Below, piece after piece: positions 47,072 to 60,928 of a stretch of DNA of 64,000 bases; the first letter of the stretch is position 1; each line of letters begins with the position of its first letter. Both the position numbers and the translations under genes were made by a program. Below the pieces are notes generated by a model. It did no database searches. It saw only the letters and a program-made list of their open reading frames with translations, and was not told the DNA's origin. The DNA is from Cyanoderma ruficeps (Eukaryota > Chordata > Aves > Passeriformes > Timaliidae): positions 13,126,898-13,190,897 of the forward strand of contig VZDJ01004378.1 of NCBI GenBank assembly GCA_008694505.1, written 5' to 3'.

Positions 47072-50000
47072 AGTAACTAATTATAAATTTACCCTCTTGT
47101 AACTTTGACTGGGAAAAACTAAACCTGACATCACTTATATAACTGTAAATCTAAATATATGTGCCACATTTGAATATTTCTTTTTAAAAATCTTTTTTAT
47201 TAGAATCTAAAAAATGTCATTTGACATGATTGTTAATCAAGATATGGAAGAAAACGCTTTGCCAGAAAAAATAAATTTGTGTATCAGTTATGTTTCTTAT
47301 GGATTTACAGTCAGATTTGACCAACCTAAATACTTTCTAAGCAATAAGATGCTACTGTACTTGGCAAATGTGTACATTTTGGGAAAAAAACCCGAAACAC
47401 CCATCCTGCTCTCATATGTCTTAAACCTTTATTGTTCCAAGTTTCCAATACTTCTTAGCAGTCAAAAGGCAATTACTTTAATATACAGTTATTAGACTTA
47501 ATAAAAGGCCAATAACAAAGTACAGTGTGATAAATATTTTAGTTCATTGCATATTGTGCATAATATTAAATGCTGCATTATTTATTGGGAAAAAAAGAAG
47601 TGGCAATTGTTTAAACGAAGCCTAAGAAAATCACAAGGATATTTGATATGTTTAAGTGTTTTATTTTTACATTGTTGCATGAAAATATTCTTGAGTTTCT
47701 TTCTGTAAAGACATATCATAAACATCTGCTTCTGTGAAGTTACAAACTGGTTTAACTCACAAATGACTGGCAGTGGGACATCTAATATTTGAGGGGTGAG
47801 GGAAGTGCTTTTGCCCTGGAAATCTCAACATAGCTTGACACAGTTGGCTTAGCTAGTCAGAATATCAGTAGCTGAGACTGTGTTTTCAAATGAAACATTA
47901 AAATACTTTCAGTTTAAAAAAATTCCCACAGCATCTTGGGTCCATCAGGATTAAACATTCTGAAGGTGTAGCTACACAAAATGGCTGACTCCACAAGACA
48001 ATTTGTCTAGCCAAACTTTGTTCATCATCCCTTCACCTGTGCTCACGTCCCTTTCTTGCCAACCTCTTCCTTCTGTTGCACTGACTCCAGTGGATCACTG
48101 TGCCTTTCTTCACTGAACAAATTCAGCTCATTAATCCTAAGGAAAACTGACTTTTATTTATTTATTTATTTAGGCATTATTGGGGTAGTTTTCTTCTTGG
48201 TTACTGAATCAAATTCTACTGTTGAAAACTAACTGAACTGTCAGCTGTTAATTTTAACCCAGGACACTCCAGACCTTGGTACCAGGAACTGGTGGAGGGA
48301 CACAACACTGATATCACAAATTAGAGCTAACACTCATTATTGTATATTCATGTCCAGCCTAACTACATCCTACCCTGAAATCTGAGATATTGGGTGAAAG
48401 GCTGAACTAGAATGAAGCAGACACCTGTTCTTCCCTCCTCTTCTGACTTCTTTTTGCATGCTGAGTAAGTTTGAGGCAATTTAGGCACCAAGTTCTTACC
48501 AGCCACCATTCACAGGTGAGCGGGTAAGCTTTGAGCTAAATACATAAGGCTGAAAGGTGCTGTGACTCAGGTGCAGCTCCTGTTTCTGTACAATGCTGCT
48601 CATGCAGGGTAGCAATGAGTAAGATGGCTGAGAAATACCCACCAATACAGGTCAGTTCACAAGAACATCAGCAGACAGTTTTCTGTAAATATGATCTAAG
48701 ATTCATTTTCTAAGTAGTAAAATAACAGTCCTTTCTTCTGCTCATCAATAAAATTGTGGGAAATGTAAAATAATTCTTTGGGAAAAACAACACCTGATTT
48801 TTCACTAATATCAGGCATTTCATAAAAGAGGCTTTAGAAACTGAATATCAAAAACACAGCAGTAAGTATTGCTAGGAGCTTGCATTTCGTAATTAAATTC
48901 ATTTTACAACACTTAAAGTACCCTGCCTATCTATAGTACAAAGAGAACATGGTCATTGTCTAAAGGTGCTCTGCAGTCTCAGGATAGCTATAAAACCGTC
49001 CAGAAAAATCTAATTAAATTTTACTGTAGTCCTGTATGTTGATTTGCATAGAATGGATTTTGGAGAAGTAGGTAGGTTTCAGACTCTCATTACTATCATC
49101 CCATTATATGATCTGTATTCTGAGGGGTTGTATCATGAAGAAATTGCCATTGCCTTGAGCAACTCCTTCCACATCCCTATCATGCCTGTTACAAGTGTTG
49201 GTTTTGGAACCACAGCCACTTCCTGACACAGCCTGGCAAGCAGCATCGGTTGATCCTTTCAGGAGGAAGAAGCACATTCCAAATTGTAAAAGATGAGATG
49301 TTATTTTATTCAAAATATAGAAATCAATATCAGTATTGTTTGAATCCCAATGGCCGTAGAGAGAGGTCCCTGCAAAGATCAAACCTGCAGCACATAAAAA
49401 CCCTAAGAAACATCTAAATACCTGGGGCAGGTAAAATCCACATTCTCATAAAACACAGAGGAGGAAAAGTAGGATTCATGATCTTTAGCTACATAAGAAT
49501 TAGGTGCCTTCCCTGATGTAATTCCTTGAATTCTCTTTATGATCAGGAGGGAGGGTTGGAATCTATCCACACACAAGTTCATTCATTTTAGAATGGATCT
49601 CCAACACAAGTGAAATATTTCACCCTGTGGAGGTACCTGCTCTTTTCACTGCTTTTAAAAATGTCCAGTTGGCAAGTTTAGACCAGACAATTTCCAGGCA
49701 GCTAAGAGAAGTGGGCTGTGCACAAGTCAAAATACAAGGTCAGAGACACCAAGGTCCTGCAGGAACAAGAACATGCTGTGCCATATCCAAGATGTTAAGA
49801 AATATTTGCAGTAGAAATTTTCAAAGTTAGAAAAAAAGTAAAATAAACCTTGCCAAGTACTCTAAGTTAACATGTTGTTATAAATAACAGAGAGTGTTTG
49901 CAATGCAAAGCCACATAAAGGATCTAAAATCTCTAAGCTCTAGGATTTCTGAAGCTGTCTCCACAGAAGTTTTTCATGTTCACTGCTACTACACGCTTGA

Positions 50001-51779
50001 GGAATCTCACTAAGAAATTAAGTCAAACTCCTAAATTGTAAAATACTGATAAGAGTCACTGGAGACCAAATGTCCAAAGGGGGATTTTTTTAATACCATA
50101 ATTTGCCTTAGGGTAGTTTTTGATCTGTCTTCCTTTCTCAAGATCGTTTCTACAAAGAAAAGGACAACACTGCAATTGTGATTCCCAACACGGACATTGG
50201 ATGAAGAGCTAACTTTGTCCCAAGTCTGCCTGAAATCAAATAGAACATGAACTTGTATATGAGAACCAAGCAATTAAATCAATGGAGACAGCACCTTCTG
50301 ACGTTATTTCCTCAACTAACACTATGTGATTTACACACCTTTGATTTCCCAACATCTTGGAAAATCTGAAAATTCCACTGTGTGGTCAATGAGTTAAAAT
50401 CCACAGCTCAGAAAAGTGTATGAAAAAAAAATCAAATTTATGAAGTGAATCAAGTATTTTAATAGCCTTGAGACTAAAAAACTTCATTTCAGATTCAGAT
50501 CTTTTTTAATGAAAGATAATAGGACAAAGGGAAGGCCACAGGAAAATGCTGAATCTACAATCTTCTTTGGTGAAAATATTTCCAAAGATGTGTTCACAAC
50601 TTTCTGCAAACTCCCCGATCTATGGAGTGCTGCACTGAAGACTGCACATCCTTTATCTTAACTATGTATGCTCCACAGTTGGTAACAGAATGTATTACTG
50701 ATGTCCAGCAAACATTCTGCACTATGTTAATCCTTACTGAACAAAAGAATACAAAGCCAATATCCTTCCTTGCAAGAATCATTAAGTTTCTTTGTGAAAG
50801 CAGCTAAAGAAATACTATAGATCTTCAGTCACAACTCAAAATAAAACAACTGATCTATAAGAAAGCATCTGTGAAGATGCTCAGTGTTTTAAACAGAATA
50901 AGCAGAGGACAATCTGAGGAAAAGAATGACAAAGTACCCACCTCTTAAACAATAAAGGCCCAGAATTCCAGCAGTGGCAAAAGTACAAAAGGGCTGCAAA
51001 AAGCACAAGACTGTGATAATACAAGACAAAAACCTTAGAGTTGACATACCAAAAGAAAGACAGAAGAATTGTGACAAAATATGCTATCCTCTGTTGTAAT
51101 TTACTCTTGGGTTCTAGGGAACATAATTTATCAGTGCTAGTAAATAAGAAGGATTATGCCCCAAAGAAATAGCTAACAATTTTTTCTCCTAGAGAAAATA
51201 GCCCATGGAACCCTAGGTTATGTATAATCGCATGAGTTAGGCAAAACAAACAAGAACTTCAGAATAACTCCAATAAAAATGAATTGATTCTTTTAGTTCT
51301 TATGTACATATAACATCATAATAATACTGATCTGTACATGTGACTATCTTTGCTAAAAGAAAGCTGTTGGTGAATAGGATTTTGAAAACTGTTTTTTCTT
51401 CTCCTGTATTAAAAAGGAGGTAACTGGAGAATAAGAAGACAAAATTCACTTGCTATGGATAATGGTTTGATAATGGTTTAAGCAGGAGCACTGTGGCTTT
51501 GACAGACAAATCGCTGGAAAACACATTTGAAAAAACACCAAAAACTCAAAGAACAAAACTGCCATCACCAGAAAGCTAAATAGCACTTGTCAATCATACA
51601 AAATATGGCATACTGTTTCTATTCTTTTTTGCTGTCGTAAGACAAAAAAAAAATTGAGACCACGACAATATTATTTTTGATAGTCCTAAAAGTAAAAGAA
51701 GCATAACCAAATGAACCTTTGTTACCCAGGGAAAATGTGCATCTGTGCTATCAAACTATAGAACAACAACCATTTCATC
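47072..51779. other. Unique AT-rich non-coding DNA, about 4.7 kb
   Basis: No exon, RNA gene or repeat family is recognised apart from a (TTTA)n microsatellite at 48.15 kb. Short frames of 60-93 codons have no motif. Confidence 0.5.
48153..48172 (+). repeat. (TTTA)5 microsatellite
   Basis: About five perfect TTTA units. Confidence 0.9.
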
Positions 51780-52330
51780 AAAGTTAATCTCTGTATGATC
51801 AGCTGAGTCTGGATCATTTTCCCCCTTATGTTTGTATTTTAACTCCTTGCACTGTGGGCATGAAATGAGAGGATGCACAATAATTAACGACCATAATTGG
51901 TACTGTGCCTCTCTCTAATTAAAGGCAGGAAAGTAGCTCTCTGTATTACAGCAGTTTTGAATACCAATCCAGTATTTCTCAAAAAAGTTTTGCAGGACAT
52001 TAGAGCCATTTAACAGAGCTTCAATCCAGAATCCTCTATTCTGGTAATGAGCATACGTGCCACTGGTGCTCTCCAGCACATATTGCTTTCAAGCTTATTT
52101 GCAGGAAAGCTTTATAGTCAATCAAGCAATGTTCTTGTCATTACTGTGAGGTTTGTAGGACGCTTGTCCTTGGTAGGATCTCTAACAGCATAAAGCTGGG
52201 GAAAAAAGGGGCCATCTGCCTTCAGCAGTCCTTCTGATGGTAGTTCTGGTAAAGTGTGCTGTTACCATTAGCGGCCAGCTGGCCTCTTACATCATTATAC
52301 ATTGCAAATGTTTTACTGCATGACAATATA
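51780..52330. other. Candidate conserved non-coding element or enhancer
   Basis: This is the best enhancer-like stretch in the window. It is complex and repeat-free, with homeodomain-type cores ATAATTAACGACCATAATTG (51880-51899) and CTAATTAAAG (51915-51924), a PBX/HOX-like TCAATCAA (52118-52125) and a 12-base palindrome GGCCAGCTGGCC with a CAGCTG E-box (52273-52284). There is no coding frame of note. The call is from motif clustering and texture. It has not been tested by alignment. Confidence 0.35.
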
Positions 52331-53455
52331 ACATCAAATTACATATTAAAAAAAAAAAACAAACCATGCTTTGAATTGTAAAAGCATCTTTACAGAGAGG
52401 GATTGGATATGATCCTCAGGGCAGCGTGTCCAAGTTCATATTTGTTTCTGCAAGCCTTTTAGTGCTAGCTTTGAGTTTATTTCCTCATTCCAAAAATGTA
52501 ATAGTTCTTTTCATGCGTGGAAAAAAAATATTCTGATGGAAGAAAAATGTCTAACAGAAGTTCTGTTTTGGACTAGAATGTAGGAATTACTGCTTTCAGA
52601 ATTTGGCTCTTTGGGCCTTATTTTTGCTTGATGTGATTCTTTGTATGTTCTCTGGAGATAAACTTGCATACAACAAAGGAGAAGCAATACTTTGTTGAAG
52701 AGACAGAGCAAATAACTGAACTTGTCACATTTAATTTGTAATTTATTGCATTTATTTTGTAATTGTTGACGGAACAGAAGATGTGTGGTGGTTCCACAAA
52801 AAAATCCTGACTTGGAAATATACCATCGTTTTCTTACAATTCAGGAAAAGAAATCCTACCTGAGACTAAAGAAATGTTAGAATTGCACTGAAATGAGACA
52901 TTGACTCAGTATTTTAGCAAACCTCAGTTTATGTTTAGAATAGGTGGCTCATCAGAAGTTTGTGATTGATATTAGTTTTTAACAGAAGACACTCATTCAT
53001 GGATACTCAAATAGCTGATCCAGCCTTGAGTGTCCCCGTAAGTAGACTCATTATGCTGCTGTTTACTTTAGGTATCAGAAGCTATTCTTCATTTTAAATA
53101 AAACTGAATATCTTGAGGAACAGTGTATATATGTAAGATATTTGTAGGCAAATATATGCAGCCACTTTGCTCCCTTGTGATGGATTTTAGATGTCATTGT
53201 TTTTATTTCTTCACAGAAGAGATCATAAAGAAATGGGAACCATCCAAATACTAAAAAAAACATATTCACAGCCTGTTTGGTTTTACATTCTAAAATTTTC
53301 TACAGTTCAATATCTGAGAATAATGGCAGAACAAGACAGTTCTTAGAAAAATATTCTGGCTGGGCAGAGTTTTCATTTGGTTGTTTCTGCTTTGTTGTTT
53401 AAACGACAAAGCTTTTACTCTTACAGAGAAAAATAAAGGTTGAAATGGAAGAAGG

Positions 53456-53481
53456 GATTTTCCTCTGACAAGAGGAAAATC
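53456..53481. repeat. Perfect 11-base hairpin, 4-base loop
   Basis: GATTTTCCTCT and AGAGGAAAATC are fully complementary around a GACA loop. It is not followed by a T run on either strand, and no transcription unit is evident. Confidence 0.85.
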
Positions 53482-54268
53482 ACCAATAAATACTAATCTC
53501 AGCTCCTCCTTGAAAAGTCTACAACCCCTCATTTACAGGGGCACAGAAAAATGTAGTACATTAAGAGTCAGCTCATAAATGAGTACCAAAGGGTTTTGGA
53601 AATGCTGTGAAATGATGGTAGGATATTTTCCATTTTTTTGTGGTTTAATTTTGTTATGTTTCTTTTTTTGTGTGTTAATACTCAACTGTAGGCTGTGTTG
53701 TACCAATGAAAATTTTGTACTAGGGTTTGGTCTTTCAAAGCAGTTGTCTTGTAACCAAACTCATGATCTCATAACTATATATTTAAAAGAAAACAATAAT
53801 AGAAACATAAAGAATACTAATATTTGTCCAACTTGATTCTGTAATGTGTTCATCAAGTTTATGAGAATGCTAATGAGAGACACTGAATGCTTTTGGTTCC
53901 TGGGGATGTACATATCCATCTAGCATTTGGAAAGGGTATATGTTTGCTTATGCTAGAATAAGAGTTTGTTTGCAAATGTTTGTGCTGCAAACTAGCTGTA
54001 AGCCTAAATAGTTCATGTGCTTCTCAAATGGAAAAGGTACGCCATTTGTTTGAATTCTAATTAAAATATTGTAAATAAATCCAGTGTACCACCAGCAACT
54101 CCTAAACTGATCAGAATACACATCTGCAGTGTGAAACGACTGTGCAACATACACTGCTGAAGAAATGGGTAAGAAAAATCTTGGAGAGCTGCTTCTCTTT
54201 ATGGTAGGAGTGACTTCAGCCCTGCTTTTTGCTAAACTTTGGCTTAGTTACAATGACAGAGTTGAACT

Positions 54269-54302
54269 TTTAAATGTACAGGTTCCCTTTAAATGTACAG
54301 GT
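54269..54302 (+). repeat. 15-base direct duplication
   Basis: TTTAAATGTACAGGT occurs at 54269-54283 and 54288-54302. Confidence 0.85.
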
Positions 54303-57300
54303 GTACCCCTTCATGGCATATAAGAGGGACTGGCAGAACAGGACACAATGACTTTCAGCCACTTGTGAGTACTGACATTAGTAAAGTCAATAAAACAAAC
54401 CCCAAACCAATCCTAAACTAAATACAATGGCATTTACTGAAAAAAGTGAAGCAAAAAAGTAACAGATTTGTATCATTACCCACTCACTCCAAATAGTCTA
54501 ATTCACAAGCTGAAAATGTTAAGTTGTGATTTTGCAATAAGTCGTATGTCCATCAAAATCCTGTCTTGAAGCATTTATAGTTAATATGGACATATTGGTA
54601 CAATATTAAGTGTAGCTAGACACATAAGTAGAATCTGAAAAGCTACTCTGTCTCAATTTAAGAAGCTGTTCTTTCCAGGAGACATGGGTCATCCATGAAA
54701 AGTACAGAACAGTAAAACTGGCAGAGAATCTAATAAGTGAATGGTCTCTTCCACCACTGGGAAACAGCAGGATTTGAACATCCCTCAATTTTTTAGAAAA
54801 TATTTAAATTAGTTTATTTAATTGAGTGTCAAAACTCATCAGAAGCAAGAAAAGAACAGGTACATAGAGAATGACAGATGACATAGAAACACTTTTGTGG
54901 AGAAAAGAGAGGAGGAATTATATCCCGTGATCAACAACAGCAAATATTACTGGAGCCTTAAGGCTGAGAGAAGGATAGAAATCAAGAGAGGGGTTTGTAT
55001 TTTTTTCAGGACATGCTATTCCAGAGACAGAAAACAGTTAAAACATGGTGGAAGATTTTATGTGTGCTCTGCAAAACTGAGTTATAATCCTCTGCTATTT
55101 CCCCTCACTTTCCACACACATATGCACAAATTCTTTGCACTGCAGCTTGCATCTCCAAGTCATTAACAGCCAACCACACACAGTGCATCACCCCGAGTTT
55201 CTTGCTCCAAACAGGTATGATGACTTTGCAAAGAAATTCACACACCACTCTTTTCTGCAAGGAATAATGGCACTGTTAAGCCTTGGTATTTCCTTTATGT
55301 GACAGCTTCAGGTACACAGGCACAAACCCAGACACCTCTAAACAGTGTGTGGGAAAATTGTGGCCTATGTCTGTGCTAGTAGATCAAACAACTGAAAACT
55401 AATCACAATCACTAATCCTGACCTAAGCACAGCTCTTTGGCAGGGCTGTTGCCATATAGCCTCAATATCATACATTTAGTCTGAAAAGCTTTAGACATCC
55501 AAGTGGTCCCCACTGTTCTTAAACCCCAAGTTGTGCTCAAAAATTGCCTACTCTAAAACTATGCCAAGGTTTATGCTAACCAGGTCACTGTAGGGATGGT
55601 TTGGGGCAATTACTCAGCCCTAGACCTAACTTTATTTGGATTAAAGCAGATATGACTTTGAGGCCACTTGGGAAAATGCTGAGACAAATTTTCAAAACAA
55701 GGTGTCACAGCATTAAAGTGAAAATAAACAGATAAAAGATGAGGCTACTTGTGAGGAAGAAAAGATTTGTACACATCACTTAGTCTTGCTGTTAGCACCA
55801 CCAGTTTAGATCAATAAAATCTATTCTCTCATTGCATCTGTGGCTAGCCTTACATCTTCCCTTTCCAGAGGGAAAAAAATATGCCATCATTTATAGTACA
55901 TGTCAGTGCTCTATCTGTCCCTAGTCTGGCTTCCTTGTCTTGTAGAGAGATGGCTGAAGTCTTTGGTCACTCTGACACTCTAGTCAGCACATTCCCATGA
56001 TGTTGTGGTCCATCCACAGCCATTTCTTCCTGTCTGCTTCTGGAGGAAGCTCAGAAAGTCTATTAATTTTCTTAAAGCATTTTTTTTGAACTAAATCAAT
56101 TTATTAACTTGTTATTTTTCTTTGTTAGTTCAGTTTTCCAATTTGATAAAGGCCAGGTCAGGTACTATGATAGTGGAAGGAGTGCAGATCAGTGAAGAAC
56201 AAGGGAGGGAAGAAGGATTAGGAGGGGTGGGAGCTGGGAAAAGCTAACAGAATGTCCGCATTTTGGTAGTGGGAAGTTGTTAATTCAGAATTATGTCTAT
56301 GTTGTGGTTTGAAATCACATCTTTTGGTTCAGATGAGGACTGCTATTCCTTACCTATTAGGTTATTCTGCATTTCTAAGGATCCTTTTGAAGATTCCAAT
56401 CCAACATCTTTTTTACATGATACCAATGACTTTCAGTGTCTTATGTTAATATAATATGCACAAATCACACTTTTTTTTTTTGAACAGTTAAACCAATGTA
56501 AATCTAATTGTAACCCTTTACCTGTCATTATGATAGCATGGATGTCATGTTTAATAAATACAAGTCTTGTGAGATTATGTGCCATTTTTTGTGATAATGT
56601 TTCTTCATGGTGAGAAGGCAAAAATGGTAGGCAATTTTTTCACCAGTGTTTGCAAGCAAATGTGCCTATTCCTAGACAGGAGAATAACAGTCTTATTAAA
56701 TTTATCTACCTGCATAATAACGGAGTAGTAATTTTTTTGCCATTTCATTCACATTATTTGACAGCACTTAATGTTTTTAGCTTGTAATTCTTTGCAGGGA
56801 ATATTTAATTTTCCAGGGAATTTTTCTTTTCCTTACTATGTCTTAATTTCTTTTGTTTAAAATTATATTTTCTCTTTTGTTTTCATGGACTCTCCACAAT
56901 AATACATAGCACCTGTTTTAGGGACTCCTCACCTCATTATATCTCCAATTTAGACATTTTCACCTGAAGTGGTCCCCTAGAATTGATTTATAGTTAATGG
57001 AGAGAAGCATGCATATCTTTAAATATAAGACCAGCCATTCTTATAACTGCAGTTATGTTTGCACTAACCATATAACAAATAATCAAAATTTCAGTAATTT
57101 TCCAGTTTGTATCCCAGCTAACAATATATCTGTCAGATATTCTTCCAAGTAGTTTCATTTCTTTTGCAAGTTTGTTTGTTTGGGTATTTGTTTGTTTTTC
57201 CAGCTCTGTCCAAAGTCTGAAGATGCTTTGTTTGTGTTTTCTTTCACACCTTCTGGTTTTGTACATGTTGCCTCACTTTGTAGTCTTCTCCTCTCTTTTG

Positions 57301-58559
57301 TTCATCATTCCTATGATTTTTCTCTTTGGCAACACAGCTGTATCACAAAATCTGTTCTGATTCTGCTCCATAGCCTGGAAAACTCTCACAGGTTTTTCAT
57401 ACTTTTATTTCATGAGTTTGTAACAGAATTTTTTAGTTGCTGATCCTCATTATACCTGATGTTAGATTCCACAAGACTCTGCAGATTGTATATGTGACTT
57501 TACAGACTGAAGTATGTTATAGATGTTGCTTCATCAATTCATTTTTTTTTTCACAAAAAGCAAAAAACTTTGAAAAGTTCACAGTGTAAGTGTATTTTGG
57601 ATATTATGCCATTTAGTGCCACCCTAGATAGCTACTTAGTATGATTTAATACTAAAGTCCAGAATCTCTACATCAGAAACATTGAAATAAAAGTCCCCTT
57701 TTTCATAAAAAGACAGAAGTCTATTTTGAATATCTTCTAGTTTTGTAGAAGAAAGGGTTTTGTTCTTGGTACCAGGTGTTCTTGTAACTGGTTAAAGAAA
57801 GTTGAATTGACATTAAAATTGAGGTATTTTTCTTCCAATGGGAGATAGCAAAACAGCAAAGAAGGGGACAGAAGCAGGGAAACTAACCTCTGTGTTGTTT
57901 AACTACCAACCCAAACTGCAGCTGCTTCAAACCAATGTGTTCCATTTCTCTGAGAGATGCTAGCCAGAATATCTTTATCATAGTGCCACTTCCTGCATCA
58001 GTTTGGCTACTGTGTGCAATGAGAAATAAACAGATACAAGCTCTATCATATCTCCAGTCCAATTTTGAAATTGCTGTAGTTTTGAAATATTTGCCTAAGC
58101 CAGAATTCAAGCAGTCACTTTCCTGGAGACATTGCCTTCTTCCCTGAGCACTGTAACTTTATCATTGTCCTAAATTCCAGTGTCGTGAACACAGTGTATA
58201 CACATCACTGTCTTGGGAGTGAATAAAATTTTTAGAGCTCTGGCCAGCATCCACCTGAGGGGGTCACTACCCCCTTTTCTTTGCAACACAAAGCAATTGG
58301 AACTTGAATATTGTGGCCGGTAACCTAACCTTAGCTGAAGGTTTGATTTTTGAGCGGAGCTACAAGTAGCAATGGTTTTTTCATCTAACAGCACATATTA
58401 AGTCTCTCCTACCTGCTCCTGATTACTTGGATCATTCAGCTGCTTTCAGTTTTGGAATGCCATCAGAGGAGTGACCCCTCAAAGGGCCCAGTTGCACACA
58501 GGTTATCATGATGTGCAGTAAATTAAATATGTTCTCTCAATTTGTGTCCTTTCTGTGCT

Positions 58560-58900
58560 ACAGTGTCCCTGCCTGCTGTGCTGTCCTTGGAATGCAAGGG
58601 GAAATTAGCTCTTGATAGTGCAGCGTGGCAGAAATCAATAACAGAATTATGTCAGCATATAGGATGGGCTGCTAAATCCTAGCATGCCAAGCAACATCTT
58701 AATGCATGCCATGATGAACACTGAACTCTGCAAAAAGAGAGGTGTCTCTCATTAACTATGTGGTTCTGGCTGGTATGTTCCAGAATGGCTGAGATATTGG
58801 AAAAGTACTGAAATGCATCACCTGCTGATTTCTAGCTTTTACAAGCACATTTCCTGATTATGCAAACAAATTTTAACTCATCGAGAATACAAGCCTCTGC
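58560..58900. other. Candidate conserved non-coding element
   Basis: A complex block with ATGCATGC-like and TTAATGCATGCC motifs near 58699-58710 and a POU/FOX-like GATTATGCAAACAAA at 58856-58870. The evidence is texture only. Confidence 0.22.
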
Positions 58901-59706
58901 TTTCTTACTACACTGAAATTTATTAGATACAAGCTTCTAGAAATAAATAGTTTGGAGTATGTTTTTGTGTTCCTTCTGTCACAGGAGATGAAACCTCAAT
59001 TAGATTTGATGGGTTTTACATCAACTTACTAAGTAATCTGATCAAGGCCTCGGAGCCTTCTCACTATGATACGTAATGACTTGCCCTGGGAAGAATGTAA
59101 TACTGTCTTAAAAAATGTGATTAGGACTTCTGGTCCTTCCTGGTTTCAAAATCCTCAAGGTGCATGAATAAAGATGAACTTTAGTGATAGAGTTAATAGA
59201 AAGTAATGAAATTATTTGATACTTCTACTGCAGCTACAGAGATATACAAAACTTAGCAGACCAGGGTGTTTTCAGGGAAACTCTATAAAGAAGATCTAAA
59301 TGTGTTAATCATAATACAGTGGGCCAAATTCTCTCCTGGCAAGAATCCTTTGAGCCTGATCTCAGACCCTTCTCCAGTAATTTTGTGCCATAAAAAAATC
59401 CACAAATCATTTTTACAGACACAGGAGTATTTCAAACTACTGCCGAGATTGCAAGAATGGATTGCAGTTTTTAATGGAAATGTTTCTTAACTGGAAAACA
59501 GGAAGAAACTGAAGCCTAAACTGTGTGAAGAAGGAATTGCTTTGGAAAAATTACATCAAAATATTATATTATCTGATGAGTATACACATTGCACAGCTTT
59601 GATAATATATTTTTTGAGCTACTCTTGTCTTCAAGGAAATCAAGGCAGGCACTTACATTTTCTCTGTTGATGGTTTCATTGAAGATTCCGGTTTGTAATT
59701 CAATAC
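58901..59706. other. Unique AT-rich non-coding DNA
   Basis: Nothing recognised. Confidence 0.5.
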
Positions 59707-59755
59707 NNNNNNNNNNNNNNNNNNNNNNNNNNNNNNNNNNNNNNNNNNNNNNNNN
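59707..59755. other. Assembly gap, 49 N
   Basis: Unsequenced, directly abutting an ATTT microsatellite. Confidence 0.99.
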
Positions 59756-59781
59756 ATTTATTTATTTATTTATTTATTTAT
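59756..59781 (+). repeat. (ATTT)n microsatellite at gap edge
   Basis: Six perfect ATTT units follow the gap, so the true array probably extends into it. Confidence 0.93.
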
Positions 59782-60861
59782 ATGAGAACCACTTGAGGGT
59801 GTAGTAAAAGTAAAGCATGAGAGGGTCTGCAGGAGCCTCGTTTCTTAACCTGTTAAACAGCCATGGTAGGAAGGCAAAAAGAGAGGCTTTCTTCTCCCAT
59901 TCCCCATCCCTTCTCTACCTTCTGTTCCTCTACCCAGCTCCATATCACCGATAGCACCCTGGTTCAGTATTCATTATAATTTAGCTGCTAGGGCTAAAAC
60001 ACAAGAAAACAAGCAGAAACACCAGGGAATGTCCCCAGGCTGGCAGGAGGCCACCTTGTCACCCTGACTTCTACAGCTGCCAGGTGCTGCGGACTTCTTC
60101 AAGTGACACATCCTGTAAAAGTAAAAGATATGAGCTACTTTATTGTGGCCAGGCAACAGTGAGAATTCCTCACTTCATATTACAACATCAATTTTCTATT
60201 GCCTGTTCTGAATCCTGTCTTGCTGAACCCTCCAGAGCTACAGTCAACCTTATTAGTGTTCTCTCCTATTTTCCTTCTTCTTCCTGACCTGATTACCATG
60301 AGGCACCCTGAAAAAACTTCAGAGGAATATTTCTTCCCTTCTGACTCTCTCCTGTCAAGTCAGTCAGTGGGGAAGAAGTAGGAGATGAAAGGAGTCAACA
60401 TTCCCATGCCTATGGCCCCACGGCACTGGGGACAGCCATGGCAGGAGCTCTGCTGGCCTTTGAGACCTGCACACACACCTCCCCACAGAGCTGCCAAAAT
60501 CCTGCAGTGCAGGGCCAACACCCCGGGGAGAAAGCAGGGACACATCTCAGTTATTTCCCTCAGAAAATATCCGAGATGTTTAACTGCAGAAAATCAATTC
60601 TGATTACCAGCAGGTGGATTTCAGATGGAGATTGGCTCAGCTTTCTGTCAGCATATCCACCCAAGGCAACCCTGCCAGAAACTTCCATCTTCTGGGATGC
60701 CTTCCAGACACACAGCCAAAGTCCCTTGGACTCTGGCTTCCAGATCCTCCTGCTCTTCAATTCCCCAGACATTAAGGCTCCTGCACTGCCCACTAGGAAA
60801 GCTTCTAGTGGCACCAGGGATTCACAGCCCTGTTTGTGGGCTGCCAGGGAGATGAAATTAC
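59782..60861. other. Non-coding DNA, GC-richer from 60.4 kb
   Basis: The stretch 60400-60860 has higher GC than its surroundings and frames open on both strands, the longest 156 codons (60438-60908, plus). The translation has no known domain, and its last residues come from the CR1 tail that follows, so it is not a conserved gene. The GC-richer part may be an unrecognised older repeat. Confidence 0.4.
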
Positions 60862-60928
60862 TAAATATGGCTGGAACTGGTAATCTTGGAGGTCTTTTCC
60901 AACCTTAATGATTCTATGATCCTATGAT
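60862..60928 (+). mobile_element. CR1 3' tail remnant
   Basis: The stretch GGAGGTCTTTTCCAACCTTA followed by ATGATTCTATGATCCTATG is the CR1 3' terminus with its octamer-type tail. Only the last 60-70 bases are recognisable, so it is an extremely short 5'-truncated insertion or the visible end of an old copy that may extend to the left. Confidence 0.85.

Larger units (their letters stand above)
52331..58559. other. Unique AT-rich non-coding DNA, about 6.2 kb
   Basis: No gene or repeat family recognised. Small structures at 53.46 and 54.27 kb are listed separately. A slightly GC-richer stretch at 58.2-58.5 kb matches no family I can name. Confidence 0.5.

Noticed and set aside
49050..49070. GCATAGAATGGATTTTGG resembling an inverted CR1 3' terminus
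   Set aside because: The following sequence does not continue as CR1, so this is a chance match.
53456..53481. Hairpin as a transcription terminator
   Set aside because: There is no transcript, no T tract after the stem, and the genome is eukaryotic.
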